This document shows, piece by piece, positions 42,157-49,543 of a DNA stretch of 49,543 nt (positions are counted from its first letter, which is position 1; each line of letters starts with the position of its first letter). The stretch is from Chthonomonadales bacterium. GTDB taxonomy: Bacteria > Armatimonadota > Chthonomonadetes > Chthonomonadales > CAJBBX01. Below the pieces are notes generated by a model that searched no databases, was not told the origin of the DNA, and saw only the letters and a list, made by a program, of their open reading frames with translations. Location: NCBI GenBank assembly GCA_020849275.1, contig JADLGO010000060.1:1-49543 (forward strand), given 5' to 3'. The position numbers and the translations under genes are program-made.

Positions 42157-42172
42157 TGCAAAAACCGTGCCA
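42157..42172 (-). promoter_or_regulatory. sigma-54 (RpoN) promoter, perfect -24/-12
   Basis: On the minus strand 42172-42157 reads TGGCACG, four bases (GTTT), then TTGCA: every defined position of the consensus TGGCACG-N4-TTGCW. It faces the ligase-like gene at 41951. The rest of 41952-42270 holds a leader with small GC dyads, the terminator of the upstream operon and no gene. Confidence 0.78.
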
Positions 42173-42212
42173 TACCTGCCGTCGCACCGTGAATCTCGGT
42201 CCAGGCCCCCGG

Positions 42213-42252
42213 AAAAAAGCGGGGGCCGGGCCCGGTTGGCCCGCCCCCGCTT
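42213..42252 (-). terminator. rho-independent terminator of the wzc/wza-like operon
   Basis: On the minus strand: AAGCGGGGGC (42252-42243) pairs with GCCCCCGCTT (42226-42217), with a further GGGCC/GGCCC pairing in the loop, followed directly by a run of six T (42218-42213). Confidence 0.88.
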
Positions 42253-42270
42253 CGATCGCGCCGTCCGCGG

Positions 42271-43437
42271 CTAGCGGAAGAGGCGGATGCCCATGTAGCT
42301 CAGCAGGCTGAACGGCCCGATCACGTCGGTCCAGTTGAACCCGCGCTTGCCCTTCGTGGGCACATAGAGGATGTCGTTGGCCTGAAGCGTCACGTTGGCC
42401 GTCATGTCCCGCTTCTTGAACATCTCCTCGATGTTCACCGGAATCACGGTGGTCTTGCCGTTCACCATGCGGACGACGCCCGCCTTGCTCAGGTCGGCCT
42501 CCGGCGACTGGCCGCCGGCCGCGCTCAGCGCGCTCAGCACCGTCACCGGCTCGCGCTCCGGCAGCGGATAATAGCTTGGCGTACGCACCTGGCCCATCAC
42601 CCCATAGTGCTCCTCGATCTCCGGGATGAAGAGCGCATCGCCCGGTTGCAGCGCGAAGCCCAGGGTCGCCTCGTCCGTCTTGCCCTCCACCAGGATGCGC
42701 CGCAGGTCCACCGGAATGCGCGTGGTGCCCCGCAGGATGTAGGACTTGCTCAGCGCGGCCGTCTCGGTGGGGTTACCCGCCTGCGATAGCAGCGAGATGA
42801 GCGTCGTGCCGTCCTGCAACTCGACGGCGCCCGGTTTGGCCACCTGCCCGAGCACGTGCACCTGCCGGCGAGCGGCGTCCATCTCGCTGAAGATCACCAG
42901 GTCGTCTGGCTGCAGCGGCGGGTTGCTCTCGGAGCTCGGATCGGAAATCGCCCGCTGCACGTCGATCGGGATCACCTTCGTGCCGTCGCGAATCAGGCTG
43001 CCGGAGACCAGCACCGGCTTGGCCGTGAGGCCGCCCGCCACTGCCACCAGGTCCATCAGCCGCCATTTCGGCTTCAGCGCGTAAGAGTTGGGCGAGCGGA
43101 CCGCGCCCACGGCGCGCACCTTGCGCGAGTTCACCTCCTTGACCTCGATGATCACCTCAACGTTGTTGCGCGTCTTCTCCAGCGCCGCCTTCATGTCCGC
43201 CGCAAGCTGCCGCGGCGTCTTGCCCGCCACGCTCAACTCGCCGATCTCGGGGAAGGAGATCTTGCCGTCGGGCCGGACGATGACCGTCCGGTTGAGGTCC
43301 GTATGGTTGGTAACGCTGACGTCGATTACGTCGTCCGCGCCAAGCACGTAGTCGGTCACCGCCTGTGCTCGCGCGCCGGCGCACGGCAGCGCGATCAGGA
43401 CCGCCAGGGCGGCCGTCAGGCCCAGGAGCTTCTGCAT
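42271..43437 (-). CDS. polysaccharide export protein (Wza-like, SLBB domains)
   Basis: 388 residues. A signal peptide (LGLTAALAVLIALPCAGARAQA) is followed by the Poly_export domain: YVLGADDVIDVSVTNHTDLNRTVIVRPDGKISFPEIGEL. Three SLBB repeats follow, each with V-x-G-x-V-x-x-P (VRAVGAVRSPNSY, VHVLGQVAKPGAV, YGVMGQVRTPSYY) and an LLxxAGG tail. The C-terminus WTDVIGPFSLLSYMGIRLFR is the amphipathic segment that in Wza builds the outer-membrane pore. No lipobox (Pro precedes the leader Cys). Two bases after the Wzc-like stop, so co-expressed; a terminator follows. Confidence 0.9.
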   Translation of the reverse strand: MQKLLGLTAALAVLIALPCAGARAQAVTDYVLGADDVIDVSVTNHTDLNRTVIVRPDGKISFPEIGELSVAGKTPRQLAADMKAALEKTRNNVEVIIEVKEVNSRKVRAVGAVRSPNSYALKPKWRLMDLVAVAGGLTAKPVLVSGSLIRDGTKVIPIDVQRAISDPSSESNPPLQPDDLVIFSEMDAARRQVHVLGQVAKPGAVELQDGTTLISLLSQAGNPTETAALSKSYILRGTTRIPVDLRRILVEGKTDEATLGFALQPGDALFIPEIEEHYGVMGQVRTPSYYPLPEREPVTVLSALSAAGGQSPEADLSKAGVVRMVNGKTTVIPVNIEEMFKKRDMTANVTLQANDILYVPTKGKRGFNWTDVIGPFSLLSYMGIRLFR

Positions 43438-43439
43438 CG

Positions 43440-45647
43440 TCAGGCCTCCTCTTCCTCCTCGGCCCGGCCGGCCACCACCGCGGTGTCGGTCGGCGAGGAC
43501 GATCCGTTCTTGGGAAGCAGTGCGTCGCGTCCCGAGGAGGACCGGCGCCGGTGCGTCTCGCCGTTGGGAAGCTGCGAAGTCGTGTAGGCGTTGTAGTAGC
43601 TGTAGTAGCCGTAGTAGTCGTCGCGCCGCGAGCCGGTATCGATCTTGTTGAAGACGACGCCGATGAGCCGGGCGCGCGCCTGCTCCAGCATCTCGATGGC
43701 ATGGCGCACGGCGGACTTGCGGGTCTCGCCGAGCTGCACCACATAGAGCACGCCGTCCACCTCCGCCGAGAGCACCTGCGCGTCGGCCGTGGCCAGGCAG
43801 GGCGGCGTGTCGAAGACGACGACGTCGGCGTGCTCCTTGAGCTGATCGTTGAGACCGCGCATCGCCCGGGAGTTGAGCAGCTCCGCCGGGTTGGGAGGAA
43901 TGGCCCCCGAGGTGACGATTCGCAGGCCCTCGATGTTCGTCTCTTGCAGCGCGTCCTCCAGAGAGGCCTGGCCGATCAGCACGTTGGTGAGGCCGGGCTT
44001 TTGCGATAGGCCGAACTTCTGGTGCAGCGTTGGCCGCCGCAGGTCGGCGTCCACCAGGATCACGCGCTTGCCATCGAGCGCCATCGCGATCGCCAGGTTG
44101 GCGGCCGTGGTGGACTTGCCCTCGCCGGGCGCGGTGCTCGTCACCACCAGGGAGCTGGCCGGCGTGTCCACCGAGGCGAACTGCACCGCCGAGCGAAGAA
44201 CCCGGTAGCTCTCCAGCAGGGCGCCGCCGCGCGGGCCGGTCAGGATGCGGCCCTCCTCCTCGGGCACAAGGGGGATGTAGCCGATGGTGGGGGCGCCCAT
44301 GATGCGGCGCGCGTCCTCGGGCGCGTTAACGCGGTCGTCCAGGAACTCCTGCAGGAGGGCGAAGCAGATGCCGAGCAGCAGGCCGACCACGGCGGAGAGC
44401 ACCAGATTGGTGGGCTGTCGCGGCGAGACCTTCTCGGCCACCGTGGCTGGCTGGATGACCTGCAGCGGGTCGTGGGTGGCGTTGCGGCGCAGGCTCAGGT
44501 CCTCAACGCTCTTGGTGAGCAGCCCGACGGTCTCGCGGTGGCGCTCCACCTCTCGCTCGATCTGGGCCTGGTCGAGCTCCATGGCGCTGTACTGGCTCAG
44601 ATCGGTATCCGAGCGAGCCATGCGCTGGCGCGCCTCGGCCACCTGCATGGAGGCGGAGGAAACGGCGGCCCGAGCCTCGTTCACCTTGTCCTCGTAGGCG
44701 CTCAACTGCGGGTTGGGCGTGCGGGTGACGGAGGTGACCGTTCTCGGCATGCTCCGCAGTCGGCCCTCTAGCGCGGCGATCTGCGCGTCGACCTTGGCCA
44801 CCTCGGCGTGGGTGGGCTTGTAGAGGATGAGCAGCTTGGAGCGGTCGGTCTGGAGCAAGGCGATGCTGTTGCGCGTCTGCTCGATCTGCGGGTTCGTGAC
44901 GGTGGTGGGCGTCTCGAGGACCGGCTTGAGCGAGCGACGCGCCGTCACAAGCGCGTCCAGGCGCGCCTGGGCGCCCGCAAGCGCCGATTCGGCCTGCATC
45001 ACCTCCGAGTCGGCGGCGGTGGCCTGAGCGGTGCGCTTGTTGCGCTCCACCTCCAGGCTGCCGATGCGCTTGCCGCGCCGGTAGTCCTGCAGCGCCTTCT
45101 CCGCCCGGCGCAGGTTCGCGCCCTCGTCGGTCAGCCGATTCCTGGCGAACTCGAGCGCGTTATCGACCTCCTCCTTGCGGTCGCCCTTGATCGCCTTCAG
45201 ATAGGTCCGCGGAAGCTCCTTCGCCACGCGCTCGGCGCGATTGGCGGAGGTGGAGTCCGCGGCGATCTCGATGACGTCGGTGTCGTCCACCTGCCGCACC
45301 TTCACGTCGACGCTCTCGCGCGGGATGCTCAGCGTCTCGAAGGCGTTCTTCATCACCGCGTCGCTCTGGATCACCTCAAGCTGCGTCGCCACGTCGTGGC
45401 CGGCGTTATCGGTGAAGAGACCGCTCAAGGGATCGTTGGCGTTGTACTGGGCCAGCTTGAGGGACTTGCCTTCGACCAGGATACGGGTGGTGGAGCGATA
45501 GATGGGCTTGGTGAGGAACGTGACGACGGCACCGACGACGAAGACGACGACGAACGTCTGGACGATTATCGCTTTTCGGCGCCGCAGGAGGTCCAGGTAG
45601 TCGCGCAGAGTCACGTCCTGGGCCTGCGGATCGGGTCCTTCTTGCAT
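43440..45647 (-). CDS. Wzc-like chain-length/tyrosine autokinase
   Basis: 735 residues. A Wzz domain (DYLDLLRRRKAIIVQTFVVVFVVGAVV; membrane helix 28-45), a long coiled coil (about 155-385) and a second helix (414-432) precede a BY-kinase domain. Walker A is STAPGEGKST (504-513, Lys511), Walker A' is VILVDADLRRP (529-539) and Walker B is VVVFDTPP (609-616). A C-terminal tyrosine cluster at 678-688 has seven Tyr in eleven positions, the site of autophosphorylation in this family. The kinase controls polysaccharide length and export with the Wza-like partner. An acidic tail EEEEEA ends the protein. A sigma-54 site lies about 116-134 bases upstream of the start. Confidence 0.93.
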   Translation of the reverse strand: MQEGPDPQAQDVTLRDYLDLLRRRKAIIVQTFVVVFVVGAVVTFLTKPIYRSTTRILVEGKSLKLAQYNANDPLSGLFTDNAGHDVATQLEVIQSDAVMKNAFETLSIPRESVDVKVRQVDDTDVIEIAADSTSANRAERVAKELPRTYLKAIKGDRKEEVDNALEFARNRLTDEGANLRRAEKALQDYRRGKRIGSLEVERNKRTAQATAADSEVMQAESALAGAQARLDALVTARRSLKPVLETPTTVTNPQIEQTRNSIALLQTDRSKLLILYKPTHAEVAKVDAQIAALEGRLRSMPRTVTSVTRTPNPQLSAYEDKVNEARAAVSSASMQVAEARQRMARSDTDLSQYSAMELDQAQIEREVERHRETVGLLTKSVEDLSLRRNATHDPLQVIQPATVAEKVSPRQPTNLVLSAVVGLLLGICFALLQEFLDDRVNAPEDARRIMGAPTIGYIPLVPEEEGRILTGPRGGALLESYRVLRSAVQFASVDTPASSLVVTSTAPGEGKSTTAANLAIAMALDGKRVILVDADLRRPTLHQKFGLSQKPGLTNVLIGQASLEDALQETNIEGLRIVTSGAIPPNPAELLNSRAMRGLNDQLKEHADVVVFDTPPCLATADAQVLSAEVDGVLYVVQLGETRKSAVRHAIEMLEQARARLIGVVFNKIDTGSRRDDYYGYYSYYNAYTTSQLPNGETHRRRSSSGRDALLPKNGSSSPTDTAVVAGRAEEEEEA

Positions 45648-45762
45648 TGTGTAACCTCTCGTGCCTGCTCCGGGGACGAAAGGGCCTCGTGGCCGCCGCC
45701 CTGGCAGTGAACGCGAGCCGAACGGCCCACCGGCACGCTCACCGGTGGCTTATCCCGGCACT

Positions 45763-45781
45763 ATTGCATGTTCCGTGCCAA
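45763..45781 (-). promoter_or_regulatory. sigma-54 (RpoN) promoter ahead of the wzc-like gene
   Basis: On the minus strand: T-TGGCACG, four bases (GAAC), ATGCA-AT. It matches TGGCACG-N4-TTGCW at all but one position. Predicted leader to the ATG at 45647 is about 105 bases. Confidence 0.7.
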
Positions 45782-45805
45782 GAAGCGCGAGGGACCGCCG
45801 CAATA

Positions 45806-45837
45806 GCAGGGCGGGGCCGCGCGCGGCCCCGCCCTGC
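45806..45837 (-). terminator. 32-bp perfect palindrome after the oxidoreductase gene
   Basis: GCAGGGCGGGGCCGCG and its exact complement abut; they lie 34 bases beyond the stop at 45871 and immediately before the sigma-54 promoter, insulating it. Confidence 0.7.
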
Positions 45838-45870
45838 TTCCCCTCCGGCCGCACGCGGTGCCCGCGCGGC

Positions 45871-46854
45871 CTACTCCCCCGGGTAGCGCAGGCCCCACCC
45901 TGCCCGCAAGGCGTCCATCGTGCGCATCACCGCCAACGTCTCCTCCAGCGGCAGAACGGCGCTCTCCGTGCGCCCCTCGCGCAGGCAGCGCATCGCCTCC
46001 TCCGCCTCGTAGTTGAACCCGTTGCCCGCGAATGGCTCCTCGATCCGCCGCTCCTCGTCGCCCGACCAGAGCGTCATCGCCGAGGGCCGCCACCAGGGCG
46101 ACTCGACCCGAACGCGCCCCTCCGTGCCGGTGAGGGAGGCGTCCTGCGCCGTATTGGCGCGCACGGCGGAGGCCAGCAGCGCCAGCCGGTCCCCCGGGTA
46201 GCCGAGCGCGATGGCGGCAACCTCGTCGACGCCGGTGACGCCCATGCAGGCCAGGCCCGTCACCCGATCCGGCCTGCCGAAGAGCATCGAGGCCAGCGAG
46301 ACGGGGTAGACACCCACGTCCAGCAGCGAGCCGCCGCCCAGTGCCGGGTCGAACAGCCGCCCGCGCGGGTCAAATCCGCCCCGGAAGCCGAAGTCGGCCT
46401 GCAGCAGCACCCCCTCGCCGATGGCGCCGCCGGCGAAGACCTCGCGCAACCGCCCCATGAGCGGGAAGAAGCGCGTCCACATCCCCTCCATGGCGAAGAG
46501 GCCACGTTCCCGGGCCGTTCGGATCACCGTGTCGGCCTGCGCCGCGTTGATGGTGAAAGGCTTCTCGCACACAACCGGCTTTCCTCGCTCCAGGCACAGG
46601 AGCATGTTCTCGTAGTGGAAAGGATGCGGCGTGGCGATGTAGACGATGTCCACCTCGGGGTCATCGGCCAGGGCCTCGTAGCCCACGTGGCGGCGAGGCA
46701 CGCCGAACTGCTCGCCAAAGGCGTCGGCGCGCTCCCGCGTGCGAGAGGCCACCGCCTCCAGGCGGGCGCCGGACGCCGAGCGCAACCCGGTCGCGAACGC
46801 GCGGGCGATACTGCCGGGGCCAAGCACGCCCCAGCGGACGATCTCAGCGGACAA
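45871..46854 (-). CDS. Gfo/Idh/MocA-family oxidoreductase
   Basis: 327 residues from a TTG at 46854: AAAGGAG lies nine bases upstream and the Rossmann strand starts at once, so the longer open frame upstream is unlikely to be translated. IVRWGVLGPGSIARAFATGL binds NAD(P); VVCEKPFTINAAQ is the EKP motif; GMWTRFFPLMGRLREV, GGGSLLDVGVYPVSLASMLFG then resemble the dihydrodiol dehydrogenase/glucose-fructose oxidoreductase subgroup. Cytoplasmic sugar-type dehydrogenase; substrate unknown. Confidence 0.9.
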   Translation of the reverse strand: MSAEIVRWGVLGPGSIARAFATGLRSASGARLEAVASRTRERADAFGEQFGVPRRHVGYEALADDPEVDIVYIATPHPFHYENMLLCLERGKPVVCEKPFTINAAQADTVIRTARERGLFAMEGMWTRFFPLMGRLREVFAGGAIGEGVLLQADFGFRGGFDPRGRLFDPALGGGSLLDVGVYPVSLASMLFGRPDRVTGLACMGVTGVDEVAAIALGYPGDRLALLASAVRANTAQDASLTGTEGRVRVESPWWRPSAMTLWSGDEERRIEEPFAGNGFNYEAEEAMRCLREGRTESAVLPLEETLAVMRTMDALRAGWGLRYPGE

Positions 46855-46964
46855 GAGCGTGCTCTCCTTTCGTGCCGGCGTCGAGGCGGGCCCAATGACG
46901 TCGACAGCGCAACCGGTCACGGATGGTGCTCTGGCAAGCCCCGTTGGCAAGCGGCCCGCCGTGC

Positions 46965-47471
46965 TTACGCCGGCCGAAGGGAGCGCACCGCCTGAAGGAC
47001 CTCCGCCACGTGCCCGTCCACCTTCACCTTGCGGAAGACCTTGCGCACGGTTCCCTCCCCGTCGATCACGAAGGTCGTGCGCTCGATGCCCATATACTTG
47101 CGACCGTAGTTGTTCTTCTCCACCCACACCCCGTAGAGCGAGGCCACGCGGGCGCCCTCGTCCGAGAGCAGCGTGAACGGCAAGCCATGCTTCTCCGCGA
47201 ACCGGCGATGGGAGCTCACGCTGTCCGGGCTGACCCCGAGCACCACGACCTCCTCGCCCTGGAGGACACCCAGGTTATCGCGGAAGCTGCAGGCCTCCTT
47301 CGTGCAACCGGGCGTGTCGTCCCTGGGATAGAAGTAGAGCACCACGATCCGGCCGCGCAGGTCGGCGAGGTGGATCGTCGCGCCGTCGGCGGCCGGCAGG
47401 GTGAAGTCGGGAGCGGGCTGCCCCTCGGCGGGGCGCGATGGCGGGGCTCCCTCGAGCTCGGCGCTGGCCAT
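46965..47471 (-). CDS. bcp: thioredoxin-dependent peroxiredoxin, Bcp/PrxQ type
   Basis: 168 residues from the ATG at 47471 (AGGAGG upstream). PAPDFTLPAADGATIHLADLRG opens the fold; VLYFYPRDDTPGCTKEACSFRD contains peroxidatic Cys56 and, five residues on, Cys61, the resolving Cys of atypical two-Cys PrxQ proteins. GVSPDSVSSHRRFAEKHGLPFTLLSD and RTTFVIDGEG follow as expected. It reduces hydrogen peroxide and organic or lipid peroxides in the cytoplasm using thioredoxin. Single gene between a hairpin and the oxidoreductase. Confidence 0.93.
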   Translation of the reverse strand: MASAELEGAPPSRPAEGQPAPDFTLPAADGATIHLADLRGRIVVLYFYPRDDTPGCTKEACSFRDNLGVLQGEEVVVLGVSPDSVSSHRRFAEKHGLPFTLLSDEGARVASLYGVWVEKNNYGRKYMGIERTTFVIDGEGTVRKVFRKVKVDGHVAEVLQAVRSLRPA

Positions 47472-47537
47472 CGGTTCGGGCCTCCTGGTCGAGTTCACGC
47501 CGTCCGCGGGCGCGTCGGCGTGCCGGGGAGCAGTACG

Positions 47538-47573
47538 CGGCGCCCGGCCACGGCGTTCCAGCGCCGGGCGCCG
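47538..47573 (-). terminator. hairpin after the DinB-like gene
   Basis: CGGCGCCCGGC / GCCGGGCGCCG, 11-bp perfect stem, 14-base loop, just beyond the stop at 47590. Confidence 0.6.
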
Positions 47574-47589
47574 TGATGAGGCGGTGGCG

Positions 47590-48066
47590 TCAGCCGCCAG
47601 GGCGGCGGAACTGCGTGTCGCCGTAGAGGGTCTGTATGTAGTTCACCTGGCCGGCGTGGTACTGCAGGTGCGAGAGGGCGATGTCCAGCACGACCACGCC
47701 GGGCACCGATCCCAGGGGCAGCACGTAGACGCGCTCCAGCGCGGCCTCGTCCATCCCGCGCACGGCGTCGGCCAGTTCCTTGCCGCTCGCCTCCAGATGG
47801 CGGCGAGCCGCCTCGGCGTCGCCGCCGAAGGGGGCGCCCTCGCGCGAGCTCACGAGCGCCGGGGCCGGTTCGCCGCGCAGGACCGCCGCGAACAGCAGGC
47901 TCGCGTGCACACACTCCTCCGCCAGGTCCAGCACGGAGTGCGCCGAGGAGGCGGGATCCGCCTGCGGGCGCCACGTCAGCCGCTCGGGCGCCGTCGTGCT
48001 TACGTAGAAGCCCAGCAGCGTCGCGGCGCGCTCGATTCCGCGGGCATGCCACTCAAAGACCGTCAC
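47590..48066 (-). CDS. DinB-like four-helix metal-binding protein
   Basis: 158 residues from a GTG at 48066 (GGAGAG upstream). The helical bundle carries the metal-ligand pattern of DinB/DUF664 proteins: LAEECVHASLL in helix 2 and LSHLQYHAGQVNYIQTLYGD near the C-terminus, giving a three-His site (one in helix 2, two in HLQYH). The superfamily includes bacillithiol transferases and isomerases; the actual reaction is unknown. It follows the small hypothetical after 34 bases and shares its promoter. Confidence 0.82.
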   Translation of the reverse strand: MTVFEWHARGIERAATLLGFYVSTTAPERLTWRPQADPASSAHSVLDLAEECVHASLLFAAVLRGEPAPALVSSREGAPFGGDAEAARRHLEASGKELADAVRGMDEAALERVYVLPLGSVPGVVVLDIALSHLQYHAGQVNYIQTLYGDTQFRRPGG

Positions 48067-48100
48067 GGACGCTCTCTCCTCTCCGATGAGATGCCGCGGC

Positions 48101-48349
48101 TCACAGCACCCCGTAGTAGTCGCACAGGTCGTGCACGGCGGAGGCCGGCAGCACCGTGACGTCGCGCTCGCCCAGGAAGGAGGCGATATCGCGCCACTCG
48201 CGCTCCGGGAGCCGCCCGTCGCAGAAGGCGTCGTCCTGCTCACACCACTCAGCGAAGAGCGCCCCAAAGTCCTGCCCCTCGTCGAGGAGGACCAGAGGGA
48301 CGCTCGTATCGTCATAGTTCACGCGCAGCAGCCGCACCCGAAGGTCCAT
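48101..48349 (-). CDS. small hypothetical protein
   Basis: 82 residues from the ATG at 48349 (GAGGG about ten bases upstream; the frame stays open to 48394). The acidic sequence begins MDLRVRLLRVNYDDTSVPLV and includes ALFAEWCEQDDAFCDG and WRDIASFLGERDVTVLP. No family recognised. A near-perfect promoter at 48413-48441 and the close DinB-like neighbour support it as a real gene. Confidence 0.6.
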   Translation of the reverse strand: MDLRVRLLRVNYDDTSVPLVLLDEGQDFGALFAEWCEQDDAFCDGRLPEREWRDIASFLGERDVTVLPASAVHDLCDYYGVL

Positions 48350-48412
48350 ATGTTCGCGCCCTCGCCCCGAACGTCCGCGCGCCGCGCGCGGCACCTGGAG
48401 CCCACCGCACGG

Positions 48413-48441
48413 ATTATAGCCGGCGGGTCCGCGGTCGTCAA
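48413..48441 (-). promoter_or_regulatory. strong sigma-70 promoter of the hypothetical/DinB unit
   Basis: Minus strand: -35 TTGACG (48441-48436), 17-base spacer, perfect -10 TATAAT (48418-48413). One of the strongest promoters in the window. Confidence 0.8.
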
Positions 48442-48795
48442 CGCTCGCGTAAACGGCGGTAGTGCTGGTCAGCTGTCCGCCTCCGCGGAACGACGGGTGT
48501 TGCTACATCGAGGACGATGACCTGTGTCCTGTGTCGACGTGTACGCCATGCCGAGCGCTTACGACTCCCCTGCGTCCCGATGTACGGCAGCTCTTCGGCC
48601 ACGGTATCGGGGCAGATCCGGTTGAGCAGGGGTTTCGTTCTCTGACCCCCCATCGGTGGGGTCCGGCGGCCTTCCTGGCAGTGCAGGCGTGGGCGGCCGG
48701 CGCTCCCTGAACCCGCCGCCCCGGGACGCCGTGGTTCCTGCGAAGGGCTCGTGTGCCGATCCGAGACGGGCGGCTGGGATGCAAGGAGTTGTGCG
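48442..48795. other. intergenic stretch, no gene seen
   Basis: 354 bases with open frames on both strands but no start signals or family motifs. A minor GACCCC/GGGGTC dyad lies at 48644-48663. Confidence 0.4.
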
Positions 48796-48954
48796 ATGGG
48801 CGCAACCACGAGCCGAGAGCGTGCCTTCACGCTGGTCGAGCAAATGGCGGCGATCGCGATCATCGAGATCATTGCGGAGCTCGTTGCGCCCCCCGTGCCC
48901 ACTCGGCGCGCCTTGCCCGCAAAGAGCGCGAGAAAGATCCCCCACACCCCCTGA
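48796..48954 (+). pseudogene. degenerate prepilin N-terminus
   Basis: A 52-codon frame with AAGGAG seven bases before the ATG reads MGATTSRERAFTLVEQMAAI then AIIEIIAELVAPP. R-A-F-T-L-V-E is a prepilin cleavage site with its Glu5, followed by a hydrophobic helix interrupted by Gln, two Glu and two Pro. Downstream, the shifted frame HSARLARKEREK looks like the usual ARAREKAR segment, suggesting a frameshift after the helix. Probably decayed; a short functional peptide cannot be excluded. Confidence 0.55.
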
Positions 48955-49257
48955 GTTTTCACCGGGTTGACGGGTTATATACGCAGCGGACGCCCGGCAC
49001 CGCCCGGTCTGGCCGGCGAAGAGCGCCGCGGCGACCACAAGGACAAACCCCCGATGACGAGGGGCGCGGCCGAGGCGTCGAGCCGGTGGTCAGCCCGCGT
49101 CGTGAGGGAGCCCTGCCGCTTCCGAAGCTCCGCGTCCAGACGCGCAGGCAAGATGCTCGGGCCGCCTGGTCCTGTAGCGGGCGGCACGCGACTTGTCTCC
49201 GCGGCTAGTGGTGTTTGGGCGCCATCCACGCCGGGGGCGCCGGAAGGGACCGAGCAC
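48955..49257. other. intergenic stretch ahead of the last gene
   Basis: 303 GC-rich bases, perhaps including the eroded remainder of the prepilin gene; no supported frame, repeat or clear promoter. Confidence 0.35.
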
Positions 49258-49543
49258 ATGCGTCGACTGCTCCTGTCACTGGCCGCTGTCGTCTGTGTGT
49301 CAGGCTGCATTGGGCAACCCGGCTTCGCCCAGTCAGCAGCGCCTTCAGGCGGTGTTCCGCAAGTCGCCGTGGGGTGGAGCCCGCTCGCCCCCATCAACGG
49401 TCCGTTGGTGGTCGGAGGGACGCAGTTTCCGTGGAGGGATCGGCTTGAGCGCTTCGTGTGCACGCTCGGGCAGACCTTCACGATCTACCACGGAGACTCA
49501 CACAACGTCACCGTGAAGGTCAACGGCGCCTCCTGCGATGTCA
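49258..49543 (+). CDS. exported lipoprotein, 5' part (runs off right edge)
   Basis: 95 codons from the ATG at 49258 (AAGGGA nine bases upstream) stay open to the window end. The leader MRRLLLSLAAVVCVSGCIG has a lipobox VSGC (Cys17); an alternative signal-peptidase I site follows GFAQ. The mature part (PLAPINGPLVVGGTQFPWRDRLERFVCTLGQTFTI) has paired Cys residues and no recognised family. Confidence 0.65.
   Translation, partial: MRRLLLSLAAVVCVSGCIGQPGFAQSAAPSGGVPQVAVGWSPLAPINGPLVVGGTQFPWRDRLERFVCTLGQTFTIYHGDSHNVTVKVNGASCDV

Noticed and set aside
48438-48962. possible transposase on the minus strand
   Set aside because: The string LLNRICPDTVAEELPYIG looked transposase-like at first, but no DDE or other IS pattern and no terminal repeats support it.
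1-49543. CRISPR arrays, tRNA, rRNA or riboswitches
   Set aside because: I looked for regularly spaced repeats, tRNA-like CCA-end cloverleaf sequence and conserved rRNA stretches and found none; a covariance-model search would be needed to exclude small RNAs.

Overview
This is a high-GC bacterial chromosome segment, probably from an uncultured or environmental lineage. Lineage evidence is indirect. There is a prepilin with an AREKxR...QIGKALFLYMADYGG type N-terminus. There is also a DUF1549/DUF1553 + DUF1501 + PPC-domain operon, a PEP-CTERM protein beside exopolysaccharide genes, and many secreted clan GH-A-like glycosidases with sugar ABC transporters. Together these fit Armatimonadota best, with Planctomycetota or a neighbouring phylum as alternatives. 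This is inference; no rRNA gene is present.

Layout. 0-2 kb: ISAs1 transposase start at the edge, a secreted orphan and an STN-domain protein. 2.1-4.6 kb (-): a four-gene unit of membrane thioredoxin-like protein, prepilin, Cys-rich secreted protein and membrane protein, behind a near-consensus sigma-70 promoter. 4.6-10.8 kb (-): a tightly overlapping glycan-use operon (GH29-like hydrolase, GH-A hydrolase, CUT1 binding protein, two permeases). 10.9-12.4 kb: truncated IS5-type transposase, a gene tail with its terminator, and a MazF-like/RHH toxin-antitoxin pair. 12.7-18.1 kb (+): two glycosidase-like proteins and a DUF6785-like polytopic membrane protein. 18.2-24.0 kb (-): DUF1549/1553, DUF1501, PPC-repeat protein, RidA-like protein. 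24.2-26.0 kb (-): lysozyme-like protein and a nucleotidyltransferase pair. 26.1-33.0 kb (-): a second sugar operon (Gfo/Idh/MocA dehydrogenase, two related putative TIM-barrel proteins, CUT2 binding protein and permease, EEP-family hydrolase). 33.3-39.5 kb: DUF1080 protein, a GH-serine hydrolase fusion, a Fic remnant, a sugar isomerase and a DUF6259-like glycosidase. 39.5-45.8 kb (-): PEP-CTERM protein, O-antigen-ligase-like protein with an Ig-like tail, Wza-like exporter and Wzc-like kinase. 45.9-49.5 kb: oxidoreductase, Bcp peroxiredoxin, DinB-like protein, a small hypothetical, a decayed prepilin and a partial lipoprotein.

How the parts work together. Most of the window concerns complex carbohydrates: secreted hydrolases release sugars, two importers take them up, and dehydrogenase/isomerase enzymes process them. 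Neither importer has an ATPase gene here. The exopolysaccharide block is the best-regulated part. Two sites matching the sigma-54 -24/-12 consensus, one perfect and one with a single mismatch, lie upstream of wzc-like and of the ligase gene; I found no comparable site elsewhere in the window by eye. This suggests RpoN-controlled polysaccharide export coupled to PEP-CTERM surface sorting.

Less familiar items are the prepilin/thioredoxin/Cys-rich operon with a palindrome inserted in the prepilin leader, the GH-serine hydrolase fusion, and the CUT2 operon flanked by paralogous putative TIM-barrel proteins.
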